Origin: Paraburkholderia sp. FT54
GTDB taxonomy: Bacteria; Pseudomonadota; Gammaproteobacteria; Burkholderiales; Burkholderiaceae
Assembly (NCBI RefSeq): GCF_031585635.1
Contig: NZ_CP134195.1
Coordinates: 930,001-994,000, forward strand
Direction: 5' to 3'
DNA: 64,000 nt
The notes under the pieces were generated by a model. The model was not told the origin of the DNA and did no database searches. It was given only the letters and a program-made list of their open reading frames with translations. Both the position numbers and the translations under genes were made by a program. Shown piece after piece: positions 30,541-39,285 of this stretch; positions within the stretch are counted from its first letter, which is position 1; each line of letters begins with the position of its first letter.

Positions 30541-32122
30541 TCTGATCGATGTGCCGAATGCCGGCGCAAATGTGAACGAAGCGGCGGTCGTGATCGGCGG
30601 CCGCAAGCTGACGATCGAAGAGGTCGTCGCGATTGCGCAGCACCGTGCGCCGGTCGCCTTGAGCGGCGATCCGGCGTGGCGCGCGCGCATCCAGCGCGGC
30701 GCGGATTTTCTGCGCCGGCATCTGGCCGCGGGCGCGACCGTGTATGGCGTCAATACCGGTTACGGCGACGCGTGCGTGGTCGACGTGCCGATGGAACTGG
30801 TCGAAGCCTTGCCGCTGCAACTCACGCGCTATCACGGCTGCGGCATGGGCCAGTATCTCGACGACGCGCAAACGCTCGCGGTGATCGCCGCGCGGCTCAA
30901 TTCGCTCGCTTACGGTTTTTCCGGCGTGCGTCCCGTGTTGCTGGAACGTCTGGCCGATCTGGTCAACCATCGTGTGTTGCCGCGCATTCCGTCGGAAGGC
31001 TCGGTCGGCGCGAGCGGCGATCTCACGCCGCTCTCGTATGTGGCCGCCGCGCTCGCGGGCGAACGCGACGTGATGTTCGAAGGGCATCTGCGTGACGTGC
31101 GCGACGTGTGGGCCGAACTCGGTCACGCGCCGCTCACGCTCGCGCCGAAGGAAGGGCTCGCGCTGATGAACGGCACGGCGGTGATGACGGGTCTCGCCTG
31201 TCTTGCGTTCGCGCGCGCCGATCATCTGACGCGGCTCACCGCGCGCCTGACGGCGCTGTGCACGGTCGCGCTCGACGGCCGCGCCGCGCACTTCGACGCG
31301 ATGCTCTTCGAAGTGAAGCCACACGCAGGCCAGGCCGAAGCCGCGGCATGGATTCGCGACGACCTGTCCGGCCGCGACGACACGCCGGGCCACCGTCTGC
31401 AGGACCGTTATTCGATTCGCTGCGCGCCGCACGTGATCGGTGTGGCGCGCGATGCGCTCTCGTGGGTGCGCCGCGATGTCGAGAACGAACTGAACAGCGC
31501 GAACGACAACCCGTTGATCGATCCGGACAACGAACGCGTGCTGCACGGCGGCAACTTCTACGGCGGCCATATCGCGTTCGCGATGGACTCGCTGAAGGTC
31601 GCGGTCGCCAATCTCGCCGATCTGATGGACCGCCAACTCGCGCTGCTGGTCGATGTGAATTTCAACAACGGCTTGCCGCGCAATCTGTCGGGCGCCGCGC
31701 CTGCGCGCGCCGCGATCAATCATGGTTTCAAGGCGGTGCAGATTTCGTCGTCCGCATGGACCGCTGAAGCCTTGAAGAACACGATGCCCGCCAGCGTCTT
31801 TTCGCGCTCCACCGAAGCGCACAATCAGGACAAGGTCAGCATGGGCACGATCGCCGCGCGCGACTGTTTGCGCGTGCTGGAACTGACCGAGCAGGTCGCC
31901 GCCGCGCATACGCTCGCGACCGTGCAAGCCGCGCGTTTGCGGTTGAAGATCGACAGCGCGACGCCGGTGCCGGCCCCGCTGCAAGCGTTTATCGACAGCG
32001 TGGCCGCGCAGTCGCCGTTCGTCGACGAAGATCGCGCGCTCGAACATGAACTGCGTGCGCTGACCGCGCGCATTGCCGCGTGCGACCTGCTGCACGACTA
32101 TCGCGGAGGATCGGGCGCATGA
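30527..32122 (+). CDS. Aromatic amino acid ammonia-lyase (HAL/PAL/TAL family)
   Basis: This 531-residue enzyme carries the self-processing MIO triad Ala162-Ser163-Gly164 in GSVGASGDLTPLSYVAAAL, plus YGVNTGYGD and ENELNSANDNPLID of the family. In an aryl-polyene context it should release ammonia from an aromatic amino acid to give a cinnamate-type starter for the AMP ligase. The selectivity segment reads LTRYHGCGMG, with Tyr-His where His lyases have Ser-His, Tyr lyases His-Leu and Phe lyases Phe-Leu, so the substrate is uncertain. The gene overlaps its neighbours by 14 and 4 bp. It is annotated as histidine lyase in many genomes, which is probably misleading here. Confidence 0.9.
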   Translation: MAEHDLIDVPNAGANVNEAAVVIGGRKLTIEEVVAIAQHRAPVALSGDPAWRARIQRGADFLRRHLAAGATVYGVNTGYGDACVVDVPMELVEALPLQLTRYHGCGMGQYLDDAQTLAVIAARLNSLAYGFSGVRPVLLERLADLVNHRVLPRIPSEGSVGASGDLTPLSYVAAALAGERDVMFEGHLRDVRDVWAELGHAPLTLAPKEGLALMNGTAVMTGLACLAFARADHLTRLTARLTALCTVALDGRAAHFDAMLFEVKPHAGQAEAAAWIRDDLSGRDDTPGHRLQDRYSIRCAPHVIGVARDALSWVRRDVENELNSANDNPLIDPDNERVLHGGNFYGGHIAFAMDSLKVAVANLADLMDRQLALLVDVNFNNGLPRNLSGAAPARAAINHGFKAVQISSSAWTAEALKNTMPASVFSRSTEAHNQDKVSMGTIAARDCLRVLELTEQVAAAHTLATVQAARLRLKIDSATPVPAPLQAFIDSVAAQSPFVDEDRALEHELRALTARIAACDLLHDYRGGSGA

Positions 32123-32550
32123 CCGGTTCCCGCAAAGTGCTGAGCGCGAGCGCGACGGTGGAAGTGCCGTTCCATGATGTCGACGCGATGAACGTGTGCT
32201 GGCACGGCCATTATCTGAAGTACTTCGAAATCGGACGTGCGGCGCTGTTGCGCGCCTTCGATTACGACTATCGGGAGATGCAGGCTTCGGGTTATTTGTG
32301 GCCGATCGTGGAAGCGCATCTCAAGTACGTGAAGCCGGCCATCTACGGTCAGCAGATCGAGGTGCGCACGCAACTGCTCGAACACGAAAACCGCCTGAAA
32401 ATTGGCTACGAAATCGTCGACTGCGTGACCGGCACGCGACTGACCAAGGGTTATACGATCCAGGTCGCGGTCGATGCCGCCACCCAGGAGTTGCAGTTCG
32501 TTTCACCGCCGGTGGTGTTCGACAAGCTGGAGCGCGTATGGGGACGATGA
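32119..32550 (+). CDS. Hot-dog acyl thioesterase (4-hydroxybenzoyl-CoA type)
   Basis: The 143-residue protein has the YbgC/4HBT pattern EVPFHDVDAMNVCWHGHYLK YFE near residues 15-38, with an Asp expected to be catalytic, and a following FDYDYREMQASGYLWPIVEA helix. It is predicted to release or proof-read acyl chains bound to ACP or CoA. It is linked by ATGA overlaps to the ammonia-lyase and the LolA-like gene. Chain specificity cannot be read. Confidence 0.87.
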   Translation: MTGSRKVLSASATVEVPFHDVDAMNVCWHGHYLKYFEIGRAALLRAFDYDYREMQASGYLWPIVEAHLKYVKPAIYGQQIEVRTQLLEHENRLKIGYEIVDCVTGTRLTKGYTIQVAVDAATQELQFVSPPVVFDKLERVWGR

Positions 32551-33230
32551 ATTTGCGCGCCGTGATTGTGGGCACCTTGAGCGCGTTAAGCGCGTTAACC
32601 GTGTTTGCCCCGACAGTCGCATGGACGGAATCTGCGTCGGCCGCCGCGTCGGCAACACAAGGCGCGCCCGGCAACCCCGCGCTCGTCTCGCAGATCGCCG
32701 CGCGCCTCGCGCAAGCCAAGGGCGTGCGCGCGCAATTCACGCAGACGCAAACGCTCGCGGCGATGAAGCAGCCGCTCGTCAGCACCGGCTCGCTGCTGTT
32801 CTTCCGCGAACGCGGCGTGATCTGGCAGATCGACACGCCGTACAAAGCCACCTACGTGATCACCGATGCCGGCGTCGCCGAAGTCAATGCCAATGGCCAG
32901 CGCGTCACGGCTCACAGCGCTCAGGGCACGCGCGGTGTCGCGCAAGTTTCGAAGATGATGCGCGCGATGCTCGGCGGCGATCTGTCTGCGCTGTACTCGC
33001 AATTCGACGTGCAGGCCGAAGGCAGCGCGGCGCAGTGGCGCATGCAACTCACGCCGAACCAGCCGCAAATCGCGCAGTCGATCAAAGGTCTGGAGATGAA
33101 CGGCGGCGACTATCTGCAGCGCTTGCGCATCACGCTCGCGAACGGCGATGTCACTCAGCTGGAGTTCACGAAGAGCGCGGCCGTGACCGAACTGACCGCG
33201 GCTGAACGCGGTCTGCTCGGGGCGCCGTGA
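32547..33230 (+). CDS. LolA-like outer-membrane lipid carrier
   Basis: The 227-residue protein (ATG 32547 overlapping the upstream stop; ATG 32538 is possible) has a signal peptide ending near AWTESASAAA. Its LolA-type beta fold shows in GVRAQFTQTQTLAAMKQPLV, TGSLLFFRERGVIWQIDTPY and ATYVITDAGVAEVNANGQRV, with a weaker second half. In such clusters it is thought to carry the hydrophobic product across the periplasm, taking it from the MMPL exporter encoded next. Confidence 0.85.
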   Translation: MNLRAVIVGTLSALSALTVFAPTVAWTESASAAASATQGAPGNPALVSQIAARLAQAKGVRAQFTQTQTLAAMKQPLVSTGSLLFFRERGVIWQIDTPYKATYVITDAGVAEVNANGQRVTAHSAQGTRGVAQVSKMMRAMLGGDLSALYSQFDVQAEGSAAQWRMQLTPNQPQIAQSIKGLEMNGGDYLQRLRITLANGDVTQLEFTKSAAVTELTAAERGLLGAP

Positions 33231-35665
33231 TGGAGATGCTGCAACAGCGATCCGCGAAACAGGCGTGGGGCATGCGCGCCGCGTGGCTGCTGCTCGCGCT
33301 CGTTGCGGCGCTGTATTGCGGCTGGCGGTTCGCGGGACCGTCGCCGCTGCAAACCAATCTACTCGCGCTGCTGCCGGCGACCGAGGCCGACCCGGTCGCC
33401 GAAAAGGCCGTCGATACGCTGGCGAGCGCGCTCGGCGACCGCACCGTTTTTCTCGTCACCAGCAACGACGACGCGCACGCGAAAGCCGCGGCGAAGCAAC
33501 TCGGCGCGTCGTTGCAAAAGAGCGGCGCGTTCGGTTCGGTGACGGCGGAATTGCCGCCGTTCGATCTGTCGCAGATCGCGGCGCTGTATATGCCATATCG
33601 CTTCGGCTTGCTGGCGCCGGCAGACCGCGCGGCGCTCGCGGGCGGCGCGAATGGTGCGGACGGTGCGGATGGTGCGGCCAGCACCGCGCTGCACGACGCG
33701 CTCGCCCAGCGCATCTACAGCCCGCTGCGCGGCGGCCTCACCACGCCGCTCGCCGACGATCCGTTCGGCTGGCTCGAACACTGGCTCGGCGGGCTACCGC
33801 TCGCGACATCGAATCTCGAACTCGAAGACAACATGCTGGTTGCGCATCGCGGCGCCGCCACCAGCGTGCTGATCGTTGCGACGCTGCCGGGCTCCGCGTA
33901 CGAAACGAAAACACAGCACGCCGTGCTCGCGGCGCTCGCTCAAAGCGAAGGCGCGTTGAAGCAAGCGTTTCCCGATGTCTCGGTCGCGCGCACCGGCGCC
34001 GTGTTTTACGCGGAATCGGCACGCAGCGCATCCGAACATGAAGTGCATCTGATCGGCGTCGCGTCGCTGTGCGGCATCGCGCTTCTGATGATGTGGGTGT
34101 TCCGCTCACCGCGTCTGTTGCTGCTCGGCTTCGTATCGACCGCGCTCGGCATTGTTTGCGCGCTTTCGGTGACCATGCTGGTGTTCGGCAAGCTGCATCT
34201 GTTGACGCTCGTGTTCGGCGCCAGCCTGATCGGCGAGGCCGTCGACTATTCGATCCAGTACTTCGTGGTGTATCTCGGCGCGCAGCGCGATTGGGACGCG
34301 CGTCGCGGCGCGCGCGCCGTGCGTCCCGCGTTGAGCGTGGCGCTCGCGACGAGCCTGCTCGGCTACGCGATCCTCACGTGGGTGCCATTCCCCGCGCTCA
34401 AGCAGATCGCCTGTTTCGCGATTGCCGGCATTACGACGGCGTTCGCCTCCGTGCTGTGGCTGCTGCCCGCGCTGCTCACACGCCCGCCTAAACGCAGCCC
34501 GCAACGTGTGTTCTCGGGCGCGGCGCGGGTGCTGGCGGTGTGGCATCGCGCGATTGGCGGCAAGCGCGCGTGGTTCGTGGCGGCGCTGTTGCTGCTGTTG
34601 GCGATTCCCGGCTGGCTGCGTCTGAGCAGCGACGACGATATCCATCTGCTGATCCAGCGCGATCCCGCGCTCGTCGCGCAGGAGGACAAGGTGCGAGAGG
34701 CGGTCGGCGTGGATAACAGCGCGCAGTTTTTCGTCGTGCGCGGCGAGACGCCGGAACGCGTTTTGCAACGCGCCGAAGCGTTGGGCACGAAGCTGGATGC
34801 ATTGAACGGCACCGCGAACAAGGTCGGCAGCTATCAGTCGGTTGCGCAATTCGTGCCGTCCGCGAAACAGCAGAATGAAGACCGCGCGCTGCTCGCGCAA
34901 CACGTATTCAACGACCGCGCCGCGTTGCGCGCCACGCTCCTGCAAGCCGGCTTCAAAGACGAAGTCGCCGACGCCTGGCTCGCCGCCTACGCCAAACCGC
35001 AAGCGCCGCTCACGATCGACACGTGGCTCGCGGCGCCGTGGTTGCAGCCGTACAAACATCTCTGGCTCGGCGAAGTCGATGCGTCGACGAAAGCATATGC
35101 CGCCGTCGTCATTCCGCAGGGTGTGACGCCGCAAAACGAGCCTGCGTTGATCGGCATCGCGCAAGGCTTGCCCGGCGTCGTGTTCGTCGACAAGGCCGCC
35201 AGCGTGTCGAAACTGTTCGGCGCGTATCGCGTGGATAGCGGCTGGTGGCTCGGCGGCGCGCTCGCCCTTGTACTCGTCCTGCTGATGGTGCGGTACAAAA
35301 TGCGCGGCGGCATCGCCGTGACTCTGCCGGTGCTGCTCGCCGTGGGCGTCACGCTCGCCGTATTCGGCTACGCGCACGTGCCGCTCAATCTGTTCAACTG
35401 GCTCGCGTTGATGCTCGTGCTCGGCGTTGGCGCAAACTATGCCGTGTTCCTGCGCGAAGGCTGCCTGCGCGCGGACGCGGATCTCGGCGCGGTGTGGACC
35501 GGCGTGCTGCTGTCGGCGGCCACCACGCTGTTGTCGTTCGGCATGCTCGGCATGAGCGCAATGCCGGCACTGAAGAGTTTCGGCGCGACGCTCGCGCTCG
35601 GCATCGCGGTATCGGTATTGCTCGCGCCGATCGGCATGCCATCGGAATCAAGGAGGGCCGCATGA
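33230..35665 (+). CDS. MMPL/RND-family exporter
   Basis: This 811-residue protein has one N-terminal membrane helix (about 17-37), a periplasmic loop and a five-helix bundle (about 270-430). A second loop and second bundle follow (about 670-808). VFGASLIGEAVDYSIQYFVV and MLVLGVGANYAVFLREGCL are the matching half-repeat motifs with charged residues in the membrane. It belongs to the hydrophobe/lipid-exporting MMPL group. It should export the polyene lipid from the inner membrane, in a chain with the LolA-like protein. ATG 33230 overlaps the upstream stop; GTG 33227 is an alternative. A short Gly-Ala-Asp repeat (GGANGADGADGAAS) sits in the first loop. Confidence 0.9.
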   Translation: MEMLQQRSAKQAWGMRAAWLLLALVAALYCGWRFAGPSPLQTNLLALLPATEADPVAEKAVDTLASALGDRTVFLVTSNDDAHAKAAAKQLGASLQKSGAFGSVTAELPPFDLSQIAALYMPYRFGLLAPADRAALAGGANGADGADGAASTALHDALAQRIYSPLRGGLTTPLADDPFGWLEHWLGGLPLATSNLELEDNMLVAHRGAATSVLIVATLPGSAYETKTQHAVLAALAQSEGALKQAFPDVSVARTGAVFYAESARSASEHEVHLIGVASLCGIALLMMWVFRSPRLLLLGFVSTALGIVCALSVTMLVFGKLHLLTLVFGASLIGEAVDYSIQYFVVYLGAQRDWDARRGARAVRPALSVALATSLLGYAILTWVPFPALKQIACFAIAGITTAFASVLWLLPALLTRPPKRSPQRVFSGAARVLAVWHRAIGGKRAWFVAALLLLLAIPGWLRLSSDDDIHLLIQRDPALVAQEDKVREAVGVDNSAQFFVVRGETPERVLQRAEALGTKLDALNGTANKVGSYQSVAQFVPSAKQQNEDRALLAQHVFNDRAALRATLLQAGFKDEVADAWLAAYAKPQAPLTIDTWLAAPWLQPYKHLWLGEVDASTKAYAAVVIPQGVTPQNEPALIGIAQGLPGVVFVDKAASVSKLFGAYRVDSGWWLGGALALVLVLLMVRYKMRGGIAVTLPVLLAVGVTLAVFGYAHVPLNLFNWLALMLVLGVGANYAVFLREGCLRADADLGAVWTGVLLSAATTLLSFGMLGMSAMPALKSFGATLALGIAVSVLLAPIGMPSESRRAA

Positions 35666-36843
35666 AAGCGCCATCAGTTTATTTGCACGCGCTCGGTATG
35701 ATCAACGCGCTCGGCGGCGACCTCGACAGCATTGTCCCGGCGCTCGCTGCCGGCCGCTCGCCGGGTATGGCGAACGCGCACACGGGGATCGGCGAAGCGT
35801 TCGTCGGCAGCGTGCTCGCGCCTCTGGAGCTGGCGCCGCCGGCCGAACTTGCCCGTTACGACTGCCGCAATAACCGCCTGCTGCTCGCCGCGCTGGCGCA
35901 GATCGCGCCCGCCGTCGATGCAGCGCGCGAGCGCTATGGCGTGTATCGCATCGGTGTGGTGCTCGGCACCAGCACGTCGGGCATCGAGGCCGCTGAGGCC
36001 GCGTTCGTGTATCAGGCCCAAGCGGGCGATCTGCCCGCGAACTTCAACTATCGGCAAATGGAAATCGGCACCGCCGCGCCGTTCGCCGCCGCCGTACTCG
36101 GCGTGCATGGTCCGGCGTTCACCATTTCGACCGCGTGCACGTCGAGCGCGAAGGCCTTCGCGTCCGCGCGCCGGCTGCTGCAATTGCAACTGTGCGACGC
36201 CGTCGTGGTGGGCGGCGTCGATTCGCTGTGCGAGTTGACGGTGCAAGGTTTCGCCTCGCTTGAATCGACCAGCAACGTGCGCAGCAATCCGATGAGCCGC
36301 AATCGTTGCGGAATCAATGTCGGCGAAGGCGCGGCCGTGTTCCTCATGAGCCGCGACGAAGCGGCGGTGCGGCTCGCGGGCGTCGGCGAATCGAGCGACG
36401 CGCATCACATCTCGTCACCGGACCCGCAAGGCTTGGGCGGCGAACTCGCGCTGCGCGCGGCGCTTGCCGATGCGGGCATCGAACCGTCTGCGATCGGCTA
36501 TGTGAATCTGCACGCCACCGCGACGCGCAAGAACGACGAGATGGAAGCCGGTTTGATGTCGCGGGTGTTTCCGCAAGGCGTGGCGACGAGCGGCACCAAG
36601 CCGTTGACCGGCCACCAGCTCGGCGCGGCGGGCGCCACCGAACTCGGCTTCACGTGGCTTTCGCTGGCGCATGACAACGTGCCGCTGCCGAGGCATCTGT
36701 GGGACGGCGAGGCCGATCCCGCGCTGCCGGCGCTGGACCTGGTTGTTAGCGAGCGCTTTATGCCGCAAGGCGGCGCGCAATACGCGATGAGCAACTCGTT
36801 TGCTTTCGGCGGCAGCAATGTCAGCCTTGTCCTTGCCCGATGA
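35662..36843 (+). CDS. Beta-ketoacyl synthase 1 of the cluster
   Basis: The 393-residue condensing enzyme keeps the complete triad: Cys159 in ISTACTSSAKA, His284 in NLHATATRKND and His318 in KPLTGHQLGAAG, with the final SNSFAFGGSNVSLVL. It should add malonyl units to the growing aryl chain or prime it. It starts with ATG inside the exporter stop (ATGA), and the ribosome site AGGAGGG is strong. It differs clearly from the two FabF-like synthases downstream and is closer to FabB/APE-type synthases. Confidence 0.88.
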   Translation: MKAPSVYLHALGMINALGGDLDSIVPALAAGRSPGMANAHTGIGEAFVGSVLAPLELAPPAELARYDCRNNRLLLAALAQIAPAVDAARERYGVYRIGVVLGTSTSGIEAAEAAFVYQAQAGDLPANFNYRQMEIGTAAPFAAAVLGVHGPAFTISTACTSSAKAFASARRLLQLQLCDAVVVGGVDSLCELTVQGFASLESTSNVRSNPMSRNRCGINVGEGAAVFLMSRDEAAVRLAGVGESSDAHHISSPDPQGLGGELALRAALADAGIEPSAIGYVNLHATATRKNDEMEAGLMSRVFPQGVATSGTKPLTGHQLGAAGATELGFTWLSLAHDNVPLPRHLWDGEADPALPALDLVVSERFMPQGGAQYAMSNSFAFGGSNVSLVLAR

Positions 36844-37337
36844 GTCGCCCGATGAGCTCGACGCCCTCCGTTGACGAACTGGTCCACCAGCCGATCGAAG
36901 CGATCATCCCGCATCGCGGCACCATGCTGCTGATCGACGCCGTCGACACGTTCAGCGAAGAAACGCTCACCGCGCGCGCCACGGTGCGCGCCGACGCCTG
37001 GCATGCCGACGCCGACGGCGCGATGCCCGCGTGGATCGGCATCGAACTGATGGCGCAGGCGATCGCCGCGCACGTCGCGTTGCTGGCCATGCGCGGCGGC
37101 GGCCGCGCGCGGCCCGGCGTGCTGCTCGGCTCGCGCAGCTACAAGGCATTGCAGCCGTCGTTCGCTAGCGGCGCGCAGTTGTCGATCCATGTCACGGAAC
37201 TGCTGCGCAGCGAAGAAGGCCACGGCGCCTACGAATGCACCATCCGGCACGGCGACGCGGTTTGCGCCGAAGCCGTCATCAAGGTTTTTCAACCGCGCGA
37301 CTTTCAATCATTCATCGAAGGGAGTTTCAGTCCATGA
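36840..37337 (+). CDS. ApeP-type hot-dog 3-hydroxyacyl dehydratase
   Basis: The 165-residue protein contains IIPHRGTMLLIDAV with His25 as probable active-site residue, a central helix AWIGIELMAQAIAAHVALLA and LGSRSYKALQPSFASGAQLS. This is the stand-alone dehydratase of aryl-polyene systems. It forms the double bonds together with the dehydratase domain fused to the AMP ligase. It overlaps the genes before and after it by 4 bp each. Confidence 0.87.
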   Translation: MSRPMSSTPSVDELVHQPIEAIIPHRGTMLLIDAVDTFSEETLTARATVRADAWHADADGAMPAWIGIELMAQAIAAHVALLAMRGGGRARPGVLLGSRSYKALQPSFASGAQLSIHVTELLRSEEGHGAYECTIRHGDAVCAEAVIKVFQPRDFQSFIEGSFSP

Positions 37338-38059
37338 GCCGGCGTGTTCTCGTTACCGGCGCAAGCCGCGGCATCGGCCGCGCGATTGCGTACAAGTTGG
37401 CCGCCGACGGCTTCGCGGTGTCCGTGCATTGCCGCACGGGACGCAGCGAAGCCGATGCGGTGGCGACGGGCATCGCCGCACAGGGCGGCACGGCGCGCGT
37501 GCTGCAATTCGACGTGCGCGAGCGTGCGGTATGCCGCGAAGTGCTCGAAGCGGACGTCGCGGCGAATGGCCCTTACTACGGCATCGTGTGCAGCGCGGGC
37601 GTGACCCGTGACGCAGCGTTCCCCGCGCTCACCGAAGAAGATTGGGACATCGTGATCGAAACCGGTCTCGACTCGTTCTATAACGTCGTGCATCCGTTGA
37701 CCATGCCGATGGTGCGCGCCCGCAAGGGCGGCCGCATCGTCACGATCGCTTCGGTGTCCGGCGTGATGGGCAATCGCGGCCAGGTCAACTACAGTGCGGC
37801 GAAAGCCGGCCTGATCGGCGCGAGCAAGGCGCTCGCCGTCGAACTGGCGTCGCGCAACATCACCGTCAATTGCGTGGCGCCGGGTCTGATCGAGACCGGC
37901 ATGCTCGACGAAATGCCGCTCGAGCAGGCGCTCAAGACGGTGCCGATGAACCGCGTCGGCCAGCCTGCCGAAGTGGCGTCCGTGGTCAGCTTCCTGATGT
38001 CGGATGCGGCCTCGTATGTCACGCGTCAGGTGATCGGCGTCAACGGCGGGATGATCTGA
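37334..38059 (+). CDS. FabG-like 3-ketoacyl-ACP reductase
   Basis: This 241-residue short-chain dehydrogenase has the cofactor loop VTGASRGIGRAIAY, NAG-like CSAGVTRD, catalytic Ser in IASVSGVMGN and the YxxxK pair in VNYSAAKAGLIGASKA. The end VTRQVIGVNGGMI is typical for FabG. It reduces the keto group after each condensation, probably with NADPH. Start and stop overlap the neighbouring genes (ATGA and TGATG). Confidence 0.92.
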   Translation: MSRRVLVTGASRGIGRAIAYKLAADGFAVSVHCRTGRSEADAVATGIAAQGGTARVLQFDVRERAVCREVLEADVAANGPYYGIVCSAGVTRDAAFPALTEEDWDIVIETGLDSFYNVVHPLTMPMVRARKGGRIVTIASVSGVMGNRGQVNYSAAKAGLIGASKALAVELASRNITVNCVAPGLIETGMLDEMPLEQALKTVPMNRVGQPAEVASVVSFLMSDAASYVTRQVIGVNGGMI

Positions 38060-39285
38060 TGAAACGTGTCGTCATAACCGGCATGGGCGGCGTCACGGCG
38101 TTTGGCGATAGCTGGGACGTCATCGAAACGCGCTTGAGAAGCGGCGTGAACGCCGTGCGCCGCATGCCCGAGTGGGATTACTTCGAATCGCTGCATACGC
38201 GGCTGGCGTGTCCGCTGCCGGGTTTCACCGCGCCCGCGCACTATCCGCGCAAGAAGACGCGTTCGATGGGTCCGGTGTCCATGTACTCGGTGCGCGCCAG
38301 TGAACTGGCGCTCGCCGACGCCGGCCTCGCCGACGACACCACCATCAAGGACGGCCGCATGGGCGTCGCGTATGGTTCGTCGTCGGGCTCGGTGCAGCCG
38401 ATCCACGCGTTCGGCACGATGCTCGAAACCGGTTCGATGAGCGACGTCACGTCGAACAGCTACGTGCAGATGATGCCGCATACCACCGCGGTCAACGTCA
38501 GCCTGTTCTGGGATCTGAAAGGGCGGATCATTCCGACCTCGTGCGCGTGCGCCTCGGGCAGCCAGGCGATCGGCTACGCGTATGAAGCGATCCAGGCGGG
38601 CAAGCAGACGCTGATGCTGGCCGGCGGCGCGGAGGAACTGTCGGGGCCGGCGGTCGCCGTGTTCGACACGCTGTACGCCACCAGCACGCGCAACGACGAA
38701 CCGCATCTGACGCCGCGTCCATTCGACGCCGCGCGTGACGGCCTCGTGGTCGGCGAAGGCGCGGCCACGCTGGTGCTCGAGGAATACGAACATGCGGTGG
38801 CGCGCGGTGCGCGGATTCACGCGGAGATTGTCGGCTTCGGCTGCAACTCGGACGGCGCGCATATGACCCAGCCGACCGCCGAAACCATGGCGCTCGCGAT
38901 GCAGCTCGCGCTCGACGACGCCCAACTGCCGCCCGAAGCGATCGAGTATGTGAACGCGCACGGCACCTCGACGGATCGCGGCGACATTGCCGAAAGTCAT
39001 GCGACCGCGCAGACCTTCGGCGCGCGCATGCCGATCAGTTCGCTCAAGAGCTATGTCGGCCACACGCTCGGCGCGTGCGGCGCGCTCGAAGCATGGTGGA
39101 CCATCGAGATGATGAAGCGCAACTGGTATGCGCCGACCTTGAATCTGGAGAATGTCGACCCGGCTTGCGCGCCGCTCGATTACATCGTCGGCACGGGGCG
39201 TGAGATCGACGCCGGCTACGTGATGAGCAACAACTTCGCGTTCGGCGGCATCAACACGTCGCTGATTTTCAGGCGCGTTCGATGA
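38059..39285 (+). CDS. FabF-like beta-ketoacyl synthase 2
   Basis: The 408-residue protein is a full KAS-II-type enzyme with Cys164 (PTSCACASGSQAIG), His301 (YVNAHGTSTDRGD) and His335 (KSYVGHTLGACG). The end reads MSNNFAFGGINTSLIF. It should carry chain elongation of the polyene. It is tightly coupled to the reductase before it and to a third synthase after it. The pair with the next gene could form a heterodimer as in known aryl-polyene synthases. Confidence 0.9.
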   Translation: MKRVVITGMGGVTAFGDSWDVIETRLRSGVNAVRRMPEWDYFESLHTRLACPLPGFTAPAHYPRKKTRSMGPVSMYSVRASELALADAGLADDTTIKDGRMGVAYGSSSGSVQPIHAFGTMLETGSMSDVTSNSYVQMMPHTTAVNVSLFWDLKGRIIPTSCACASGSQAIGYAYEAIQAGKQTLMLAGGAEELSGPAVAVFDTLYATSTRNDEPHLTPRPFDAARDGLVVGEGAATLVLEEYEHAVARGARIHAEIVGFGCNSDGAHMTQPTAETMALAMQLALDDAQLPPEAIEYVNAHGTSTDRGDIAESHATAQTFGARMPISSLKSYVGHTLGACGALEAWWTIEMMKRNWYAPTLNLENVDPACAPLDYIVGTGREIDAGYVMSNNFAFGGINTSLIFRRVR

